64,000 nucleotides of DNA, from the NCBI GenBank assembly GCA_017456005.1, contig JAFTLJ010000090.1, forward strand, positions 1 to 64,000, read 5' to 3'. Shown in pieces: positions 1 to 9,270 of this stretch (positions are counted from its first letter, which is position 1; the number at the start of each line of letters is the position of its first letter). The position numbers and the translations under genes are program-made. The notes beneath the pieces are model-generated. The model made no database searches. It was not told the DNA's origin and worked only from the letters and a program-made list of their open reading frames with translations. The stretch is from Clostridia bacterium (GTDB lineage: Bacteria; Bacillota; Clostridia; Oscillospirales; CAG-272).

Positions 1-1044
1 CCCGAAGAAAGAGCTCGTGGTATCACAATCAACACAAGACACGTTGAATATGAAACAGCTAACCGTCACTATGCACACGTTGACTGCCCCGGACACGCAG
101 ACTACGTTAAAAACATGATCACAGGTGCTGCTCAGATGGACGGCGGTATCCTCGTTGTTGCTGCTTCCGACGGTCCCCTTCAGCAGACACGTGAGCACGT
201 TCTTCTTGCTCACCAGGTAGGCGTTCCCGCTATCGTTGTATTCCTTAACAAATGCGATATCGTTGACGACGAAGAACTTCTCGAACTCGTTGATATGGAC
301 GTTCGCGACCTTCTCAACCAGTACGACTTCCCCGGAGATGACACACCTATCATCCAGGGTTCCGCTCGTGTAGCTCTCGAATGCGCAAGCAACGATCCTG
401 ATGCTCCCGAATACGCTTGCATCAAAGAACTTATGGAAGCTGTTGACGAATACATTCCTACTCCCGAAAGAAAAGCTGACCAGGCATTCCTTATGCCCGT
501 AGAAGACGTATTCTCTATCTCCGGTCGTGGTACAGTTGCTACAGGTCGTGTAGAAAGCGGTACAGTTAAAGTTGGCGACGTTGTTGAACTCGTTGGTCTT
601 ACAGACGAAAAGAAAACAACAACAGTTACAGGCGTTGAAATGTTCCACAAACTTCTCGACCAGGCTGAAGCTGGTGACAACGTAGGTCTCCTTCTCCGTG
701 GTATCGATAAGAAAGAAATCGAAAGAGGTCAGGTTCTCTGCAAACCCGGCTCCATTCACCCCCACACAAAATTCAAAGGCCAGGTATACGTTCTTACAGA
801 AAAAGAAGGCGGCCGTAAGAAACCCTTCTTCACAGGCTACCGTCCTCAGTTCTACTTCAGAACAACAGACGTTACTGGTACAATCACACTCGCTGCTGAT
901 GTAGAAATGGCTCGCCCCGGCGACAACATCGAAATCACAGTTGAACTTATCACTCCTATCGCTATCGACGAAAACCTCCGTTTCGCTATCCGTGAAGGCG
1001 GCAGAACAGTTGGTTCCGGCGTTGTTTCCGCAATCATCGACTAA
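1..1044 (+). CDS. tuf: Elongation factor Tu, 5'-truncated by the window edge
   Basis: Delivers aminoacyl-tRNA to the ribosomal A site as a GTP-bound complex in the cytoplasm. The reading frame is open from base 1 and gives 347 residues; family members are close to 400, so roughly the first 50 residues including the P-loop lie outside the window. Visible are the switch I end (RGITIN), the G3 motif DCPGHADY, the G4 motif NKCD, and the two C-terminal beta-barrel domains ending in the typical [13 protein letters not shown]. Codon use is strongly biased to C-ending codons, as expected of a very highly expressed gene. A strong terminator follows at once, so it is the last gene of its transcript. 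Confidence 0.98.
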   Translation, partial: PEERARGITINTRHVEYETANRHYAHVDCPGHADYVKNMITGAAQMDGGILVVAASDGPLQQTREHVLLAHQVGVPAIVVFLNKCDIVDDEELLELVDMDVRDLLNQYDFPGDDTPIIQGSARVALECASNDPDAPEYACIKELMEAVDEYIPTPERKADQAFLMPVEDVFSISGRGTVATGRVESGTVKVGDVVELVGLTDEKKTTTVTGVEMFHKLLDQAEAGDNVGLLLRGIDKKEIERGQVLCKPGSIHPHTKFKGQVYVLTEKEGGRKKPFFTGYRPQFYFRTTDVTGTITLAADVEMARPGDNIEITVELITPIAIDENLRFAIREGGRTVGSGVVSAIID

Positions 1045-1091
1045 TTTTAGTCCGGTTTTCTGAAATAAATAGGGTATAATACCGTTTAACC

Positions 1092-1128
1092 TTTTGTCAG
1101 AGGGCAGGCAAACTGCTCTCTGACAAAA
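1092..1128 (+). terminator. Terminator after tuf
   Basis: A long hairpin with arms TTTTGTCAGAG and CTCTGACAAAA around a GCAG/CTGC inner stem, followed by TAATTTTTT. It closes the tuf transcript. Confidence 0.9.
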
Positions 1129-1151
1129 TAATTTTTTGATACTTTTGTGTT

Positions 1152-1180
1152 TTGATGCATATATTGTTGCATTATATAAT
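1152..1180 (+). promoter_or_regulatory. Sigma-A promoter of the FMN riboswitch transcript
   Basis: TTGATG, a 17-bp spacer and a perfect TATAAT lie about 65 bp before the riboswitch aptamer. Confidence 0.65.
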
Positions 1181-1243
1181 ATTTATATAAAGCATTAAGC
1201 TTTTGTGCTTGCGAAAGTTTTTTGCGCGGCTTTTTAGCTGTTT

Positions 1244-1357
1244 TTCTTTAGGGAATGGTGAAATTCCATATCGGTGGTATAGCCCACGAAGCGACAAAGA
1301 GTCGCCCGAGCAGGTGAGATTCCTGTGCCGACGGTATAGTCCGGATGAAAGAAGAAA
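1244..1357 (+). ncRNA. FMN riboswitch (RFN element)
   Basis: The conserved RFN blocks appear in order: AGGGAATGGTGAAATTCC, TCGGTGGTATAGCCCACGA, the variable hairpin, GTGAGATTCCTGTGCCGAC and GGTATAGTCCGGATG, ending in AAAGAA which pairs with TTCTTT at 1244 to close P1. It senses flavin mononucleotide. A terminator hairpin lies just downstream, so control is at transcription termination, and the gene it serves is the riboflavin transporter ribU. Confidence 0.96.
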
Positions 1358-1382
1358 GGAAGCTCCTGTCACAAGGAGCGAA

Positions 1383-1415
1383 AGTCCCTAAAAGTTAAGT
1401 TCGGGGGCTTTTTTA
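1383..1415 (+). terminator. FMN riboswitch terminator
   Basis: AAGTCCC pairs with GGGGCTT across a short loop and is followed by a T-run. A separate small hairpin (GCTCCT/AGGAGC, 1361-1379) sits between aptamer and terminator. This is the expression platform that stops transcription when FMN is bound. Confidence 0.85.
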
Positions 1416-1429
1416 TTTGGTATGAATTT

Positions 1430-2032
1430 ATGACGACCGCAAAAACTTCAAGAATAAGGGTATTGGCGTTCACAGGTCTTATGGCGGCAATATCCGCATT
1501 GCTTATGCAGCTTCAGATAGGATTTCCGTTTTTGCCTAATTTTTTGAAGCTTGATATTTCAGATTTTCCTGCGCTTATTGCGGGCTATGCTTACGGACCG
1601 CTTCCGGGCGTGTGGGTTTGCCTTATAAAAAACGTGCTTCATCTTACCGTAACCACAACGGGCGGTGTAGGCGAGCTTTCCAATTTTATTTTGGGTGTTT
1701 TCTTTGTGGTGCCTTCTGCTTTGATATACAGAATAGGCAAAAAAACGCAAAAAAGTGCGTTTATCGGAGCTATAGTTGGCACGCTGATTACGGCTGTTAT
1801 CAGCATTTTTACTAATTATTATATAGTATACCCGCTGTATTATTACGTTATGGGTCTTACAACAGAAGCCCTTATGCATATGTATCAATCGAAGATGCCA
1901 TCCGTACAAGATCTTTGGCAGGCGCTTGCCATATTTAATCTGCCGCTGACTTTGGCAAAGGGGTCTATCTGCACGGCAATAACCTTTTTGGTATATAAGC
2001 ATATTTCGCCCATTTTGCACGGACGAAAATAG
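1430..2032 (+). CDS. ribU: Riboflavin transporter, ECF S component
   Basis: Substrate-binding membrane subunit of an energy-coupling factor transporter that imports riboflavin; the shared ECF ATPase and T subunits are not in this window. The 200-residue product has about six hydrophobic segments and the family's typical features: an early FTGLMAAIS segment, the LKLDISDFPALIAGYAYGP block that shapes the flavin site, and a loop with VGELSNFILG. Its position directly behind an FMN riboswitch with an intact terminator is the strongest functional evidence and implies repression when flavin is plentiful. The upstream ribosome-binding site is weak; ATG at 1430 is chosen because the ATG at 1422 meets a stop after three codons. 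Confidence 0.93.
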   Translation: MTTAKTSRIRVLAFTGLMAAISALLMQLQIGFPFLPNFLKLDISDFPALIAGYAYGPLPGVWVCLIKNVLHLTVTTTGGVGELSNFILGVFFVVPSALIYRIGKKTQKSAFIGAIVGTLITAVISIFTNYYIVYPLYYYVMGLTTEALMHMYQSKMPSVQDLWQALAIFNLPLTLAKGSICTAITFLVYKHISPILHGRK

Positions 2033-2034
2033 TA

Positions 2035-2063
2035 TTGCATTTTTTGAAATATTATGATATAAT
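2035..2063 (+). promoter_or_regulatory. Promoter of the small membrane exporter-like gene
   Basis: TTGCAT, 17 bp, TATAAT with an upstream TG (extended -10). The leader to the next start codon is only about 30 bases. Confidence 0.75.
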
Positions 2064-2098
2064 AAAATGAATGATTGATTTTCAAGGAGCTTTTATAA

Positions 2099-2596
2099 AT
2101 GGTTGATACTATAAAAAATTTTATTATTGATATTTTCGGTTCTGAATTAGGCGTTTTTATATGCTCGATGCTTCCGATAATAGAACTCAGAGGTTCTATT
2201 CCTTTGGGTGCATTTCTCGATCTGCCTTGGTATGTTAACTATTTTATAAGCGTAATCGGCAATCTTCTTCCCGTGCCGTTCATACTTTTGTTTATCCGTT
2301 CGGTGATACGCTGGATGAAGGGCGTAAAAATATTCCGCAAAATAGCCTTGTGGCTCGAAGCAAAAGCAGAGAAAAACCAGGGCAAGCTTTCAAAGGGTAT
2401 TTTTGTGGGGCTTTTCCTTTTCGTTGCTATTCCAATACCCGGTACGGGTGCTTGGACGGGTAGCCTTGTTGCAGCTTTGATGGGAATAAAATTCAAAGAT
2501 GCATTTTTCGCAATACTTATCGGTGTGCTTGCGGCGGGCGTTATTATGACGCTTGCTTCCTACGGCGTGCTCGGCTTTTTAAGCATATTTGCTTGA
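2099..2596 (+). CDS. COG2426-type small membrane protein (putative small multidrug export family)
   Basis: A 165-residue polytopic membrane protein of the family annotated as putative small multidrug exporters. It has four or five hydrophobic segments, the early signature LPIIELRGSIPLG, and a later PGTGAWTGSLVAALMG re-entrant-like segment. Residues about 70-100 form a charged cytoplasmic loop. The family name rests on weak evidence; a transported substrate has not been firmly established, so only membrane location is secure. AAGGAGC lies eight bases before the ATG. It has its own promoter and terminator and is therefore monocistronic. Confidence 0.85.
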   Translation: MVDTIKNFIIDIFGSELGVFICSMLPIIELRGSIPLGAFLDLPWYVNYFISVIGNLLPVPFILLFIRSVIRWMKGVKIFRKIALWLEAKAEKNQGKLSKGIFVGLFLFVAIPIPGTGAWTGSLVAALMGIKFKDAFFAILIGVLAAGVIMTLASYGVLGFLSIFA

Positions 2597-2603
2597 ATAT
2601 TTG

Positions 2604-2630
2604 AAAATACCCGTTTTCGGGTATTTTTTT
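2604..2630 (+). terminator. Terminator
   Basis: AAAATACCCG, tetraloop TTTT, CGGGTATTTTTTT. Closes the exporter-like gene. Confidence 0.93.
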
Positions 2631-2712
2631 GTATATATCCAACAAAATGTGCCTACCGATAGAGTAGGAACACAATATATAAGACGATTTTATATAAAAT
2701 ATCGGGCATCAC

Positions 2713-2741
2713 TTGACAAATGCTCAAAAATACGCTATACT
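2713..2741 (+). promoter_or_regulatory. Promoter of the ZTP riboswitch-pfl operon
   Basis: Consensus TTGACA, 17-bp spacer, TATACT. Transcription would begin close to 2748, where the aptamer begins. Confidence 0.9.
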
Positions 2742-2747
2742 ATAAGT

Positions 2748-2813
2748 GTCATATGACTGACGGAAGTGGATGAACCACAGGGAGTATGACTTTAAACGCC
2801 GACCGTCTGGGCA
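2748..2813 (+). ncRNA. ZTP (pfl-motif) riboswitch
   Basis: P1 is GTCATA (2748-2753) with TATGAC (2785-2790). Inside it are GACTGACGG, a GTGG/CCAC hairpin and the conserved CAGGGAGTATGAC. A linker leads to GCCGACCGTCTGGGCA, the invariant 3' domain. GACGG (2759-2763) pairs with CCGTC (2803-2807) as the diagnostic pseudoknot. The class senses ZMP/ZTP, which accumulates when 10-formyl-tetrahydrofolate is scarce, and it was first named for its position ahead of pfl genes. Confidence 0.94.
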
Positions 2814-2839
2814 TATGTTGTCCTGAAGGTCGTTTTTTT
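2800..2839 (+). terminator. ZTP riboswitch terminator
   Basis: CGACC (2800-2804) pairs with GGTCG (2828-2832), then seven T. The 5' arm shares bases 2803-2804 with the pseudoknot strand, so ligand-stabilised pseudoknot and terminator exclude each other; ligand should switch the operon on. Confidence 0.88.
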
Positions 2840-2872
2840 GTATCCGTCAAAAGTTTGGCGAGGTGAATTTGT

Positions 2873-3589
2873 ATGGCAGATGGAAGAATATTATCTATTG
2901 AAAGCTTGGGTCTTGTAGACGGGCCGGGAATTCGCACAGTAGTTTTTATGCAGGGGTGCGCTTTGCGTTGCAAGTTTTGTCATAACCCCGATAGCTGGCA
3001 GTGCGGTATCGGGCAGAGCATAAGCTCTGATGAGCTGTATGCCAAGATACTTCGTTTTCGCCCGTATTTCGAACGAAGCGGCGGCGGTGTTACTTTTTCC
3101 GGAGGCGAACCTCTTTTGCAAAAGGATTTTCTTTTGGAAATTCTGAAAAAGCTAAAATCTGCTAATATCCATACCTGTATAGATACAGCGGGCGTTGGTG
3201 AAGGCGGTTACGGAGAAATCTTGCGCTATACCGATCTCGTGCTTTACGATGTAAAGGCTATAGATGGGGAAGGATACCGAAAAATTTGCGGCGGAAATAT
3301 TTCTGTTACGGAAGATTTTCAAAAAGAACTTCTCGAAAGCGGCGTGGAAACCGTTGTGCGCCAGGTCGTAGTGCCGGGTATAAACGATACAGACGAATAT
3401 ATGCAAAAATTGTATATATATATAAAAGAAAAACTTCCTCAGGTGAAAACGGTAGAGCTTTTGCCGTATCACTTGATGGGGCTACATAAGTACAAAAAAC
3501 TCGGAATTGCCGAACCTCTTGCAGGCGTGCCTGCGATGAGCAAGGCAAAAACCGAAGAATTTTACAAAAAATATTTTACAGATATGTGA
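2873..3589 (+). CDS. pflA: Pyruvate formate-lyase activating enzyme
   Basis: Radical SAM enzyme that abstracts a hydrogen from a glycine of PflB, installing the glycyl radical. The 238-residue length is typical. The [4Fe-4S] cluster motif is C29-x3-C33-x2-C36 (CALRCKFC), followed by the SAM-binding FSGGEPLLQ motif; the N-terminal block [19 protein letters not shown] is characteristic of PFL activases. AGGTG precedes the ATG at a good distance. It is the first gene of the pfl operon, transcribed through the ZTP riboswitch; its stop is 17 bases from the pflB ATG. pflA before pflB is the reverse of the enterobacterial order but both are common in Firmicutes. Confidence 0.96.
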   Translation: MADGRILSIESLGLVDGPGIRTVVFMQGCALRCKFCHNPDSWQCGIGQSISSDELYAKILRFRPYFERSGGGVTFSGGEPLLQKDFLLEILKKLKSANIHTCIDTAGVGEGGYGEILRYTDLVLYDVKAIDGEGYRKICGGNISVTEDFQKELLESGVETVVRQVVVPGINDTDEYMQKLYIYIKEKLPQVKTVELLPYHLMGLHKYKKLGIAEPLAGVPAMSKAKTEEFYKKYFTDM

Positions 3590-3606
3590 AAGGAGCTATA
3601 AAACCG

Positions 3607-5829
3607 ATGGAAAGAAGAGAATTTATAGGCGGAAAATGGCAAATACTTATCGACGTGCGTGACTTTATTCAAAAAAACTACACGCTTTATGAAGGTGATG
3701 CCTCCTTCCTTAAAGGTCCTACAGAAAAAACACAGAAGGTTTGGGGCAGATGCCTTGAACTTTTGGCAGAAGAACTCAAAAAAGGTGTTTTAGACGTTGA
3801 AACATCCAAGGTTTCCGGCATTTGCAATTTTGCACCCGGTTATATCGATAAAGAAAATGAAGTTATCGTCGGCCTTCAGACAGATGCGCCCCTTAAAAGA
3901 ATGGTAAACCTTTACGGCGGTACAAGAATGGCAGAGCAGAGCCTCAAAGAATACGGCTACGAGCTCGATCCCACTATAAAAGCACATTTCACAGAATTCA
4001 GAAAAACACACAACCAGGGCGTTTTCGATGCATATCCCCCCTCTGTTCGTAAAGCGCGCTCCGCAGGTCTTATCACAGGTCTTCCCGACGCTTACGGACG
4101 CGGCAGAATTATAGGCGACTACCGCCGTATACCCCTTTACGGTACAGACAGACTTATAGAAGCTAAGAAAGCAGACCTTGAAGAGCTCGACGGCGTTATG
4201 AACGATAACACGATAAAGCTTCGCGAAGAAGTTACAATGCAGATCCGCGCGCTCGAAGATATTGCTAAAATGGCGGCAACATACGGCGTTGACGTAACGA
4301 AACCCGCTGTTTCCGCAAGAGATGCCGTGCAGATGCTCTACATGGGCTACCTTGCAGGTATTAAAGAAAACAACGGTGCGGCTACGTCCTTCGGCAGAAC
4401 GTCTACGTTCCTTGATATTTACATTCAGCGCGACCTTGATGCAGGTATTATCACGGAAGAAGAAGCGCAGGAGCTTATAGACCAGCTTATTATAAAGCTT
4501 CGCCTTGTTCGCCACCTCCGCACACCCGAATATAACGAGCTTTTCGGCGGCGACCCCACTTGGGTAACAGAGGCTATAGGCGGTATGGGTATCAACGGTA
4601 AACCGCTTGTTACAAAGAACTCCTTCCGTTATCTCCACACGCTTATCAACCTCGGTACATCTCCCGAGCCCAACCTCACAGTGCTTTGGTCTGAAAAGCT
4701 TCCCGAAAACTTCAAAAAATACTGCGCTGAGATCTCTATCAAGACAGACTCCATCCAGTATGAAAACGACGAAGTTATGCGCCCCCACTACGGCGACGAC
4801 TACGCTATAGCTTGCTGTGTTTCCGCTATGCGTATGGGCAAGCAGATGCAGTTCTTCGGCGCAAGATGCAACATAGCAAAGAGCTTGCTCTATGCTATAA
4901 ACGGCGGTGTTGACGAGATAAAAGGCACGCTCGTTATACCAGATATCGAGCCTATTACAGACGAAATACTCGATTACGACAAGGTTTGGGAAAACTACAA
5001 AAAAGTGCTTAAAGCGGTTGCAGGTGTATACGTTAAAGCGAATAACGTTATCCACTATATGCACGATAAATACGCATATGAAGCAAGCCAGCTCGCGCTC
5101 CACGATACGGACCCCGAAAGACTTATGGCGTTTGGCATCGCAGGTCTTTCTGTTGCGGCAGACAGCCTTTCCGCTATTAAATACGCAAAGGTTCGCCCCA
5201 TCAGAAACGAGCAGGGCGTAGCAGTTGACTTTGAAACTGTTGGCGATTTCCCGAAATACGGCAACGACGACAACAGAGTAGACGACCTTGCTGTAAACAT
5301 CGTTACAAGATTTATTAAAGAACTCAAAAAGCACCAGCTTTACAGAAATGCCGTTCACACGCTTTCCGTGCTTACTATTACAAGTAACGTTATGTACGGT
5401 AAGAAAACAGGTACTACACCAGACGGCAGAAAAGTGGGCGAGCCTCTTGCTCCCGGTGCAAACCCGATGCACGGCAGAGATAATTCCGGTGCGCTCGCTT
5501 CGCTTAACTCTGTTGCGAAGATTCCGTACAGAGATACTTGCCAGGACGGTGTTTCCAACACGTTCTCTATCGTTCCCACAGCGCTTGGCATAGATATGAA
5601 GACGAGAACAAAGAACCTCGTTCACATTCTCGATGGCTACTTTACACAGGGTGCACACCACCTCAACGTAAACGTACTCAACCGCGAAACTCTTATGGAT
5701 GCATACGAGCACCCCGAAAAATATCCTCAGCTTACGATCCGTGTTTCCGGCTATGCCGTAAACTTCCACAGACTTTCCAAAGAACAGCAGCTTGAAGTTA
5801 TCAGCCGTACGTTCCACGAAACAATGTAA
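3607..5829 (+). CDS. pflB: Formate C-acetyltransferase (pyruvate formate-lyase)
   Basis: Cytoplasmic glycyl-radical enzyme converting pyruvate and CoA to acetyl-CoA and formate without reducing ferredoxin. The 740-residue chain carries the adjacent catalytic cysteines C403-C404 ([12 protein letters not shown]) and, near the C-terminus, the radical glycine G715 in [12 protein letters not shown] at 3607 is chosen because AAAGGAG at 3589-3595 fits it; the in-frame GTG at 3586 overlaps that ribosome-binding site. Strong C-ending codon bias, like tuf, indicates very high expression. The ZTP riboswitch on the leader suggests formate production is raised when one-carbon folates run short. Confidence 0.97.
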   Translation: MERREFIGGKWQILIDVRDFIQKNYTLYEGDASFLKGPTEKTQKVWGRCLELLAEELKKGVLDVETSKVSGICNFAPGYIDKENEVIVGLQTDAPLKRMVNLYGGTRMAEQSLKEYGYELDPTIKAHFTEFRKTHNQGVFDAYPPSVRKARSAGLITGLPDAYGRGRIIGDYRRIPLYGTDRLIEAKKADLEELDGVMNDNTIKLREEVTMQIRALEDIAKMAATYGVDVTKPAVSARDAVQMLYMGYLAGIKENNGAATSFGRTSTFLDIYIQRDLDAGIITEEEAQELIDQLIIKLRLVRHLRTPEYNELFGGDPTWVTEAIGGMGINGKPLVTKNSFRYLHTLINLGTSPEPNLTVLWSEKLPENFKKYCAEISIKTDSIQYENDEVMRPHYGDDYAIACCVSAMRMGKQMQFFGARCNIAKSLLYAINGGVDEIKGTLVIPDIEPITDEILDYDKVWENYKKVLKAVAGVYVKANNVIHYMHDKYAYEASQLALHDTDPERLMAFGIAGLSVAADSLSAIKYAKVRPIRNEQGVAVDFETVGDFPKYGNDDNRVDDLAVNIVTRFIKELKKHQLYRNAVHTLSVLTITSNVMYGKKTGTTPDGRKVGEPLAPGANPMHGRDNSGALASLNSVAKIPYRDTCQDGVSNTFSIVPTALGIDMKTRTKNLVHILDGYFTQGAHHLNVNVLNRETLMDAYEHPEKYPQLTIRVSGYAVNFHRLSKEQQLEVISRTFHETM

Positions 5830-5839
5830 TATGGATTTA

Positions 5840-5866
5840 AAAACTCCGCGAAAGCGGAGTTTTTTT
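5840..5866 (+). terminator. Terminator of the pfl operon
   Basis: AAACTCCGC, loop GAAA, GCGGAGTTTTTTT. Strong intrinsic terminator. Confidence 0.95.
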
Positions 5867-6012
5867 GTTTTTTTAGGAAAAAATAAAAATTTTTTGAAAA
5901 ATTTTCGTTTTTTTGTCACACTTATGCGATTTTTTTCGTATATATAGGTAGAGGGGAAAAAATATCAAAAAAATTCATTTTTTGCTCTCAATACTGCGAA
6001 AGGAGAAAAATT

Positions 6013-6045
6013 ATGTACCGCATAGATATGAAAGGCTATACGTAG
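6013..6045 (+). CDS. Possible 10-codon peptide or gene remnant in the 5.87-6.11 kb gap
   Basis: The 290-base interval between the pfl terminator and the protease gene is AT-rich and holds one candidate: ATG at 6013 behind GAAAGGAG at 5997-6004, coding MYRIDMKGYT and then TAG. The ribosome-binding site is one of the best in the window, yet the frame closes after ten codons and no promoter or terminator could be recognised. It may be a tiny peptide, a decayed gene or chance. I do not recognise the peptide. Confidence 0.3.
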   Translation: MYRIDMKGYT

Positions 6046-6109
6046 CAGACGCAAGGTGTTGGGAAAAATAATTTTCTTTTGCGATTATAGGGCAGGATTG
6101 TATTATATC

Positions 6110-6138
6110 TTGACAATTAGTATGAAAAATTTTATAAT
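6110..6138 (+). promoter_or_regulatory. Promoter of the protease/tandem-paralogue operon
   Basis: Perfect TTGACA, 17-bp spacer, perfect TATAAT. The start codon follows about 15 bases after the predicted transcription start, with AAAGAAAGG as ribosome-binding site. Confidence 0.92.
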
Positions 6139-6159
6139 ATAAAAAGAAAGGTTAAATTT

Positions 6160-7578
6160 ATGAAAACGAATATTTCCAAAAAATTTGAACGCATTACCGC
6201 AATCTTTTTGGCGGTTATTATGCTCTTGGGCGTGGTTGGACTTTCTAACCAAAACTTAATATATGCTTTTTCGGATGAAAACGTATATACATATGATGAG
6301 ATAAATTCTATTTTGTCGGGCAGTTATGATGTTTCGGAGCTTACTGCAAATGGAGAAGTGAAATTCAATTCCGCTAATTTCAGAGTAAATTCTCGCTATG
6401 CATTGGGTGTTGGCAATTACTATATTTGCTCACGATTGGATGCCAATATGATAACGCACACAAATAATGCTTTGGGCAGAGGCGCATACGATTCAACGCT
6501 TCGCGGAAGCAGCAATAATACCCAGCTTTGGTATTTTGAAAGTATTTCTGACGGGGTGAACTGCATAAGACTTTACGGCAACACAAGTAAATGCCTTAAA
6601 GTAAACCCCTCTACTTCTGCTGTATATATTGGCGATTACGTTAGCGGTGACGCAAACCAAAACTGGTCTATTTCAATTACTACAAACGGTAATAAGCTTG
6701 TTTCTGAATCAACAGGCAAGGCTCTTTACTGCGATGACGGTACTTTTACGGTAAGCAGCACGAGCGCTTCTTATTTTGGATTTTTCGATTACAGTTGGTG
6801 GATTCCTTGCACATCAATAACAATGAATGACGTTACGCTTTATTCGGGTCAGAATTATTTTATTGAGCCTACCTTTAAAGGCGAGAACGGTGTAGCCTCT
6901 AATCTTGAAGAAGATAGCCCTTGGGTTACGTATACTGTGGCAAACTATTCTCATACACCCATAACGTTAAACGGTGAAACGGCAAGCTCTACCGGATTTG
7001 GTATCAACTATATAAGAATAACTCATCGTATAACGGGTGTAACCGATACTTTTTACATTAGAGTAAATCCGCGTCAATCACGTATAGCTGTTACGCCGAT
7101 TCAGCAACAGAATACAAAATGGTGTTGGGCTGCTTGTGCGGAAATGGTGGGTAGATATTTTTATCCTTCAACAGATAGAACTCAAAAGGATGTTTCGGAT
7201 GAGATAAAAGGAAAAATTTTGGGATTGTTTTCAAAAAATGAAATGGGGGATGTTGGTGATATTGCCAATGGAATAGAATATGTAACTTATAATAATTATA
7301 CGGCAGAGCCATTTGATGGTATATTCTCAGAGGTACAAATATGTAATCTCTTGCAAAGTGGTATTCCGGTTGTTGCTGCGTTAGGTAATTTAAATTCAGG
7401 ACACGCTATAGTAATAGTTGATTGTAATCTATCTGGTACAACCGGAAATGTTATTTATACATTGAAATATATTGATCCATATGATGCTAGTATAAAAACT
7501 TGTACGTATGATGAATTGGTTTATACGGGAATAAATGGTATAACATATCAAGATAGTGTTTTAGTATATGGATGGTAA
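6160..7578 (+). CDS. Secreted papain-like cysteine protease with ricin-type lectin domain
   Basis: A 472-residue exported protein. Residues 1-36 are a signal peptide with a long hydrophobic core. Residues about 75-215 look like a ricin-type beta-trefoil, with NTQLWYF and NQNWSI resembling its QxW repeats; residues about 216-310 look like an Ig-like strand-rich linker. The C-terminal 160 residues match papain-like peptidases of the C39-like/C70 group: the sequence QQQNTKWCWAACAEMVG gives a candidate C322 nucleophile with a preceding glutamine, then H415 in SGHAIVIVD and D439 in YIDPYD. It would act outside the cell or in the wall. Its target is unknown. Only three bases separate its stop from the first tandem membrane gene, so they are one operon. 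Base composition is AT-richer than the flanking metabolic genes, which suggests accessory DNA. Confidence 0.82.
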   Translation: MKTNISKKFERITAIFLAVIMLLGVVGLSNQNLIYAFSDENVYTYDEINSILSGSYDVSELTANGEVKFNSANFRVNSRYALGVGNYYICSRLDANMITHTNNALGRGAYDSTLRGSSNNTQLWYFESISDGVNCIRLYGNTSKCLKVNPSTSAVYIGDYVSGDANQNWSISITTNGNKLVSESTGKALYCDDGTFTVSSTSASYFGFFDYSWWIPCTSITMNDVTLYSGQNYFIEPTFKGENGVASNLEEDSPWVTYTVANYSHTPITLNGETASSTGFGINYIRITHRITGVTDTFYIRVNPRQSRIAVTPIQQQNTKWCWAACAEMVGRYFYPSTDRTQKDVSDEIKGKILGLFSKNEMGDVGDIANGIEYVTYNNYTAEPFDGIFSEVQICNLLQSGIPVVAALGNLNSGHAIVIVDCNLSGTTGNVIYTLKYIDPYDASIKTCTYDELVYTGINGITYQDSVLVYGW

Positions 7579-7581
7579 TTT

Positions 7582-8415
7582 ATGAAAAAATTTGCGGTAT
7601 TATTTTTATGTTTGCTTTTGATAATCGGCGGCACGCTGCCTGTATTTGCGGCTGATAATGTGCAATCGTGGCTGGATAGTGCAAGAGAAGAAACAAAAGA
7701 TAAAACTGAAGAAATCGAAAACGATGTCATTTCACGCTATAAAGCAAGCAAAATATACGGAACTTATCCTGTACGCCATATAAAAGACGATTTGTTTTTT
7801 GAAAAGGTACTAAACGGAGTGAGTTTTTCGAAATGTATTTCCGATTATTATTATGTAGGCGTTTTTGCCGATACATTTTTGCAGGATTCGGATTTAGTTT
7901 TATATGAGAAATCTATTGATGATTCCAATCTTTTCGGTGTAGCTGATACTGATCACGAAAAATTTTCTGAATTTTTAGAAAACACAGATAACAAAATTGC
8001 TTTGGGTGAATTCGGAAAGGTTTCTAACGCAGAACTTTTGTATTACGATCTTGAGTTTCTTGTTTCCTATGGGGGATATGATAAAAGCAAAGTTTTTTCT
8101 TTATGTGCTTGGTTTGTACATATCAAAAGTAACAAGGGCGAATTTTTGGTTCCATATACGATTTTTCAAGATGGCGGAAACGGCAATATTTTTGAAAACG
8201 GAAAATCATATAAACTTAAAGATTTCGCTAAAATAATGCGCGACAATGTGTATACAAAAAATAAATATATCGAAACCAGCAACATTCTCTACCCGTGGCA
8301 GATAGCGCTTATTGCGGTGGCTTGCGTGGCGGTGCTTGTAGGGCTGTTTTTCGGCGGAAAAGCGCTTATCGAGTATAACCAAACGAGAAGGCGCGGCGGT
8401 TACCATCATTTTTGA
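7582..8415 (+). CDS. Tandem membrane-anchored protein, copy 1 (uncharacterised family)
   Basis: A 277-residue protein I do not recognise. Residues 1-24 form a signal peptide; residues about 25-230 would be extracellular; a single hydrophobic span lies at about 234-258, followed by a short basic tail ending TRRRGGYHHF. The first 45 residues are almost identical to copy 3 and the last 46 to copies 2 and 3, while the middle differs. A shared short motif, SNKGEFLVPYT, marks the conserved part of the ectodomain. No ribosome-binding site of note precedes the ATG, which is three bases after the protease stop, so translation is probably coupled. Function is unknown; linkage to the secreted protease suggests a substrate, partner or inhibitor. 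Confidence 0.8.
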   Translation: MKKFAVLFLCLLLIIGGTLPVFAADNVQSWLDSAREETKDKTEEIENDVISRYKASKIYGTYPVRHIKDDLFFEKVLNGVSFSKCISDYYYVGVFADTFLQDSDLVLYEKSIDDSNLFGVADTDHEKFSEFLENTDNKIALGEFGKVSNAELLYYDLEFLVSYGGYDKSKVFSLCAWFVHIKSNKGEFLVPYTIFQDGGNGNIFENGKSYKLKDFAKIMRDNVYTKNKYIETSNILYPWQIALIAVACVAVLVGLFFGGKALIEYNQTRRRGGYHHF

Positions 8416-8430
8416 TTCGGAGTATTTGAT

Positions 8431-9255
8431 ATGAAAAAAATCGTAATTTTATTTTTGTGTTTAATTCTTATAGCTGCCTCCGCTTTGCCTTCTTTTGCGG
8501 CGACAAGTTGCGAAGATTGGCTTAATGAAGCAAAAACAGATGAACTGGAAAAACTTGAAGAAAGTATTTTTTCAAATGAATTCTTTAAGGCGACTGAAAC
8601 GCACATATACCCGATGTACCATATAACAGACGATGCTTTTTTTGAAAAATTGATGTTATGGAACAAAATGTCATCATTCATTTCACAAAAATATGATTTT
8701 GGAATTTTTTCTGATAGTTGGCTTTGTGAAAATCCTATTTTGGAAAATGCTGACTATAATACATCAACGGAAAGACTTGAAACTGTATTTACCTTGAATA
8801 TAGCAGAATATCAAAAATTTAATGAGTTTTTGGTAAACGTAGATTCTCATATAAACGCAGGTGACTTTGGAAGCGTAAAAGATGTTTCGCTATTATACGG
8901 AGATTTTATATCTGTTAATATAAATGGCGTAGACAGCTCCTTATATCTTTGCTTCGCTTATATTCAAAGTAATAAGGGAGAATTTTTTGTACCTTACACC
9001 TTTTTGCAAACTGCCGGTGAACCGATTCTCGAAAACGGCAAAATTTACACTTTAAAAGAATGCACGAAAATTATGAAAAAAAGCATATCTTTTAGTGAAG
9101 GCAGCCGTACCGAAACCACCAATATTCTCTACCCGTGGCAGATAGCGCTTATTGCGGTTGTAGGTGTGGCGGTGCTTGTAGGGCTGTTTTTCGGCGGAAA
9201 AGCGCTTATCGAGTATAACCAAACGAGAAGGCGCGGCGGTTACCATCATTTTTGA
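8431..9255 (+). CDS. Tandem membrane-anchored protein, copy 2
   Basis: A 274-residue paralogue of the preceding gene with the same plan: signal peptide (1-23, ending PSFAA), about 200-residue ectodomain, one membrane span and the tail TRRRGGYHHF. Its N-terminal half differs from copies 1 and 3, sharing mainly the YPMYHITDDAFFEKL block and the SNKGEFFVPYT motif; its last 46 residues are nearly the same as theirs. The ATG is 15 bases after copy 1, behind TTCGGAG, and the same 15-base spacer recurs before copy 3. Function unknown. Confidence 0.8.
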   Translation: MKKIVILFLCLILIAASALPSFAATSCEDWLNEAKTDELEKLEESIFSNEFFKATETHIYPMYHITDDAFFEKLMLWNKMSSFISQKYDFGIFSDSWLCENPILENADYNTSTERLETVFTLNIAEYQKFNEFLVNVDSHINAGDFGSVKDVSLLYGDFISVNINGVDSSLYLCFAYIQSNKGEFFVPYTFLQTAGEPILENGKIYTLKECTKIMKKSISFSEGSRTETTNILYPWQIALIAVVGVAVLVGLFFGGKALIEYNQTRRRGGYHHF

Positions 9256-9270
9256 TTCGGAGTATTTGAT

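Noticed and set aside
3790..5919. 709-codon open frame on the minus strand opposite pflB
   Set aside because: Same effect of codon bias; no ribosome-binding site, no recognisable domain, and pflB is complete.
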